Shown: one piece after another, positions 61,640 to 64,000 of the stretch
Layout of the letters: each line of letters starts with the position of its first letter
How positions within the stretch are numbered: position 1 is the first letter of the stretch
Source: Streptomyces sedi
GTDB lineage: Bacteria > Actinomycetota > Actinomycetes > Streptomycetales > Streptomycetaceae
Length of the DNA stretch: 64,000 bases
NCBI RefSeq assembly: GCF_006335015.1
Contig: NZ_VDGT01000001.1
Coordinates: 248,001-312,000 of the forward strand
Direction: 5' to 3'
Notes under the pieces: model-generated
What the model was told of the DNA's origin: nothing
Seen by the model: only the letters and a program-made list of their open reading frames with translations
Database searches by the model: none
Position numbers and translations under genes: made by a program

Positions 61640-62704
61640 ATGGCCGACGCGTCGAGACGCGTGCGCTACGTCGCGACCGTGCCGCCCGAGCGGGCGACCG
61701 GGGCGGTGGCGGCGGTGTACGGGCAAGCCAGAAGCGAACTGGGCCGGCTCGTCGAGGCGGTGACCATGTTCTCAGCGGCTCCTGAGCTGCTCGTCGCGAA
61801 CTGGGTCGCCTTCCGCGAGACGTTGCTCGCCACAGGCCACGCCCCCCGGCTGGCGAAGGAGGCACTGGCCGCGACCGTCTCCCGGCTCAACGAGTGCCCC
61901 TACTGCGTGGACGCCCACACGGTGATGCTCTACGGCGGCGGGGCCAGCGCCTTCGCCACCGGGCTGCTGGACGGCGTCGCGGTGGACGACCTCGACCCGG
62001 CCTACCGCGAGCTGAGCAGGTGGGCCGGGTCCGGGATGACCGAGGCGGGCGCGTCGCCGACGCCGTTCAGTGCCGCGCAGACGCCGGAGTTCGTCGGCGT
62101 CTGGCAGTACTTCCACTTCCTGAACCGGGCGATCAACGTACTGGTCGAGGGGTCCTTCCTGCCGGGCGCCGGCCGCACGCTGCGGGTCGCCCGGCGGGTC
62201 GGCGGGCGCGCCATGGCCAGCCGGGTGGCCGCGACCAACCCGCCCGGGCTTGCCGCCGGGCTGGTCCGCGCGCCACGGCCGCTCCCGTCGGAGCTGGGCT
62301 GGGCGCGCTCCAACCCACCGGTCGCCGACGCCTTCGCCCAACTGCACGGCGCCGTCGAGGCGTCGGCCACCGCGGCGACGACGGATGCGATCCGCCGCCT
62401 GGTCGGCGACGTGGTCGGCGACTGGCGTGGCGACCCGCTCGGACTCTCGGGCGCATGGGTCGACTCCCTGGTGGAGCCGCTCCCCTCGGACGAGAGACCG
62501 GCGGCGCGGCTGGCGCTGCTGACCGCGCTCGCGCCCTACCGGGTGACCGGGGCCGAGGTGCGGGAATTCCGGGCGACCCACCCGGCGGACGACGCGCTGC
62601 TGGGGCTGGTCGCCTGGTCGGCGCTGCTTGCGGCGCGGCGGATCACCGGCTGGACCGTCGGTGCGGCGCGGGTGCCCGAGACACGGGGCGGGGCGGAGCG
62701 ATGA
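61640..62704 (+). CDS. Carboxymuconolactone decarboxylase/AhpD-like protein, second copy
   Basis: 354 residues with the same two-part layout as the protein at 55356: PPERATGAVAAVYGQAR, then RLAKEALAATVSRLNECPYCVDAHTVML (CxxC and His), and a C-terminal region ending LVAWSALLAARRITGW. ATG at 61640 lies eight bases after GAGAGG; 11 further in-frame codons upstream are not conserved in the paralogue. It precedes the sigma-factor gene by 63 bp. AhpD-like genes are common neighbours of SnoaL-tailed ECF sigma factors. Confidence 0.84.
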   Translation: MADASRRVRYVATVPPERATGAVAAVYGQARSELGRLVEAVTMFSAAPELLVANWVAFRETLLATGHAPRLAKEALAATVSRLNECPYCVDAHTVMLYGGGASAFATGLLDGVAVDDLDPAYRELSRWAGSGMTEAGASPTPFSAAQTPEFVGVWQYFHFLNRAINVLVEGSFLPGAGRTLRVARRVGGRAMASRVAATNPPGLAAGLVRAPRPLPSELGWARSNPPVADAFAQLHGAVEASATAATTDAIRRLVGDVVGDWRGDPLGLSGAWVDSLVEPLPSDERPAARLALLTALAPYRVTGAEVREFRATHPADDALLGLVAWSALLAARRITGWTVGAARVPETRGGAER

Positions 62705-62767
62705 GTCCTGGCGCCCCGCGGGGTCTCTACTCCGAGCCACCGCCAACGTCGTAGTCAGGGAGTGGAC

Positions 62768-63835
62768 ATGAGCAGCGAGGCGACGGAAGCCAGGCCCGAG
62801 ACGGCGGTCCGCCCCGGGCCGGCCGGTCCCAGCGGCGAACCCGCCCCGGACCGGGCGGACTTCGTGCGGCTCACCGACCCGTTCCGCAAGGAGCTGCTGG
62901 CGCACTGCTACCGGATGGTGGGGTCGGTGCACGACGCGGAGGACCTGGTGCAGGAGACCTATCTTCGCGCCTGGCGCTCGTTCGACGGCTTCGAGGGCCG
63001 TTCCTCGTTGCGCTTCTGGCTCTACCGGGTGGCGACCAACGCGTGCCTCGCCTCGCTCGAACACCGCAGCAGGCGGCTGCTGCCCTCCGGGCTCGGCGCA
63101 CCGAGCGAGGACCCGGAGCAGCGGCTGGTCGTCGCCGGGCGCGACGTCAGCTGGGTGCAGCCGCTGCCGGACACCGTCCTCAGCACGATGGCCGCCGACC
63201 CGGCCGCGGTCGTCGCCTCGCGCGGCAGCTTCCGGCTGGCGCTCATCGCGGCCCTCCAGTACCTGCCGGCCCGCCAGCGGGTGGTGCTGCTGATGCGGGA
63301 GGTGCTGGGTTGGCCGGCGGCCGAGGTCGCCGAGCTGCTCGGCACCAGCACGGCCGCGGTCAACAGTGCCCTGCAACGCGCACGCGCCCAGTTGGAGCGC
63401 GTCGGGCCGATCGAGGACGAGGTGGAGGAGCCCGACGAACCGCGCCGCCGCGCCCTGTTGGAGCAGTATGTCGCCGCGTTCGAGCGGGCAGACATCCCCG
63501 CGCTGCTGCGGCTGCTACGTGCGGACGTGACGCTGGAGATGCCACCGAACGTCACCTGGTTCGCCGGCCGCGACGCGGTGCTGCGCTTCATGTCGACGCG
63601 CATCCTGACCGCGCCTGGCGCGCACCGGCTGCTGGGCACCACGGCCAACGGTCAGCCGGCGCTCGCCGCTTACCGCCGCGGTCCCGACGGCTGGCACCAC
63701 GCGCACGCGCTCCAGCTGCTGACGTTCTCCGGCGATCGGATCGGCGGCATCCTCGCCTTCCTGGACGGCGAGTTGTTCGACACCTTCGGCCTGCCGCCCC
63801 GACTGGCCCCTGCACGAACGCGCGCCCTCCGGTGA
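62768..63835 (+). CDS. ECF sigma factor with C-terminal SnoaL-like domain (SigG/TIGR02960-like)
   Basis: 355 residues. Sigma region 2 is at about 35-100 (LLAHCYRMVGSVHDAEDLVQETYLRAWRSFDGFEGRSSLRFWLYRVATNACLA in outline), and region 4 at about 155-215 (LQYLPARQRVVLLMREVLGWPAAEVAELLGTSTAAVNSALQRAR). A SnoaL/NTF2-like tail of about 120 residues follows (YVAAFERADIPALLRLLRADVTLEMPPN). The tail acts as a built-in modulator in such factors, replacing a separate anti-sigma factor. ATG at 62768 sits 5 bp after AGGGAG; the GTG at 62762 would overlap it. The stop overlaps the next gene (GTGA). Confidence 0.9.
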   Translation: MSSEATEARPETAVRPGPAGPSGEPAPDRADFVRLTDPFRKELLAHCYRMVGSVHDAEDLVQETYLRAWRSFDGFEGRSSLRFWLYRVATNACLASLEHRSRRLLPSGLGAPSEDPEQRLVVAGRDVSWVQPLPDTVLSTMAADPAAVVASRGSFRLALIAALQYLPARQRVVLLMREVLGWPAAEVAELLGTSTAAVNSALQRARAQLERVGPIEDEVEEPDEPRRRALLEQYVAAFERADIPALLRLLRADVTLEMPPNVTWFAGRDAVLRFMSTRILTAPGAHRLLGTTANGQPALAAYRRGPDGWHHAHALQLLTFSGDRIGGILAFLDGELFDTFGLPPRLAPARTRALR

Positions 63836-64000
63836 CCGGGTCGGCCTCCGGCCTCGACCTGCTCACGCGGGCCGTCAGCTTCGGGAGGGACAGCGTCGAC
63901 GCGGTGGCCCCGCACCATCTCGACCGCCCGACACCCTGCGCCGAGTGGAACGTGCGGGCGCTGCTCGGCCATCTCAACGAGTCGATGGCGCTGCTCCAGA
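63832..64000 (+). CDS. TIGR03086-type DinB/MDMPI-like protein, truncated by window edge
   Basis: Starts with GTG overlapping the sigma-factor stop (GTGA) and stays open to the right edge, giving about 56 residues. DLLTRAVSFGRDSVDAVAPHHLDRPTPCAEWNVRALLGHLNESMALL has the N-terminal helix and the metal His of the TIGR03086 family (CAEWxVRxLLxHL). Its tight coupling to the sigma factor suggests joint regulation. Third protein of this superfamily in the cluster. Confidence 0.8.
   Translation, partial: MTGSASGLDLLTRAVSFGRDSVDAVAPHHLDRPTPCAEWNVRALLGHLNESMALLQ

Noticed and set aside
38681..64000. Enediyne apoprotein (CagA/NcsA-like) gene
   Set aside because: No small secreted beta-rich protein with the expected signal peptide and disulphides is seen on either strand in the window.
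1..64000. tRNA, rRNA, insertion sequence or integrase
   Set aside because: I looked at gene gaps and cluster borders and saw no tRNA-like cloverleaf, transposase or integrase. A dedicated RNA search was not possible here.

Overview
The window is GC-rich actinobacterial chromosome, almost certainly Streptomyces or a close relative. The central gene order rsmE-dnaJ-hrcA ... hemW ... lepA/rpsT-holA ... comEC-comEA-degV ... leuS is the familiar Streptomyces core order. GTG starts, ATGA overlaps, leaderless promoters and mycothiol-type enzymes point the same way.

Left block (1-15287, all plus strand): part of a biosynthetic cluster that I read as an amicetin-family disaccharide pyrimidine nucleoside pathway. 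It holds a benzoate-CoA-ligase-like enzyme, a fused aminodeoxychorismate synthase (source of p-aminobenzoate), a SpnQ/E1-type 3-dehydrase and an altered 4,6-dehydratase (deoxysugars), and an SHMT homologue, a one-module A-T protein and an acyl-transferase-like protein (a methylserine-like amino acid joined to the PABA amine). An ABC-F ribosome-protection protein, a TetR regulator and an MFS exporter give resistance. The ABC-F and tetR genes share a near-identical 16-bp palindrome placed identically over leaderless promoters. Glycosyltransferases and the remaining sugar and cytosine genes should lie left of base 1.

Core block (15318-38257): RsmE, DnaJ, HrcA with a CIRCE operator, a metallo-hydrolase, a DUF3097 protein, an orphan RelE-like small protein, HemW, an acyl-CoA synthetase, LepA, S20, DNA polymerase III delta, ComEC/ComEA, DegV, a truncated haemoglobin, a coiled-coil membrane protein and LeuS. 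Two features stand out. First, leuS has an attenuator: a 12-residue leaderless leader peptide with four consecutive Leu codons, followed by an intrinsic terminator. Second, comEC has no stop codon of its own and stays open, in frame, into holA.

Right block (38681 to the right edge): an enediyne cluster of nine-membered type. The E3/E4/E5/PKSE/E10 warhead cassette is followed by flavin reductase (E6), P450 (E7), and a GMC oxidoreductase with its small partner (E9/E8-like), plus a SgcJ-like NTF2 protein. Around these are AraC and TetR regulators, an epimerase-like protein, three DinB/mycothiol-type proteins, two AhpD-like CxxC proteins, a second DUF1702 protein and an ECF sigma factor with a SnoaL-like tail. 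No chromoprotein apoprotein gene is visible, so the cluster probably continues past base 64000. Perfect-stem hairpins separate its transcription units. The two clusters bracket the core block directly on both sides.
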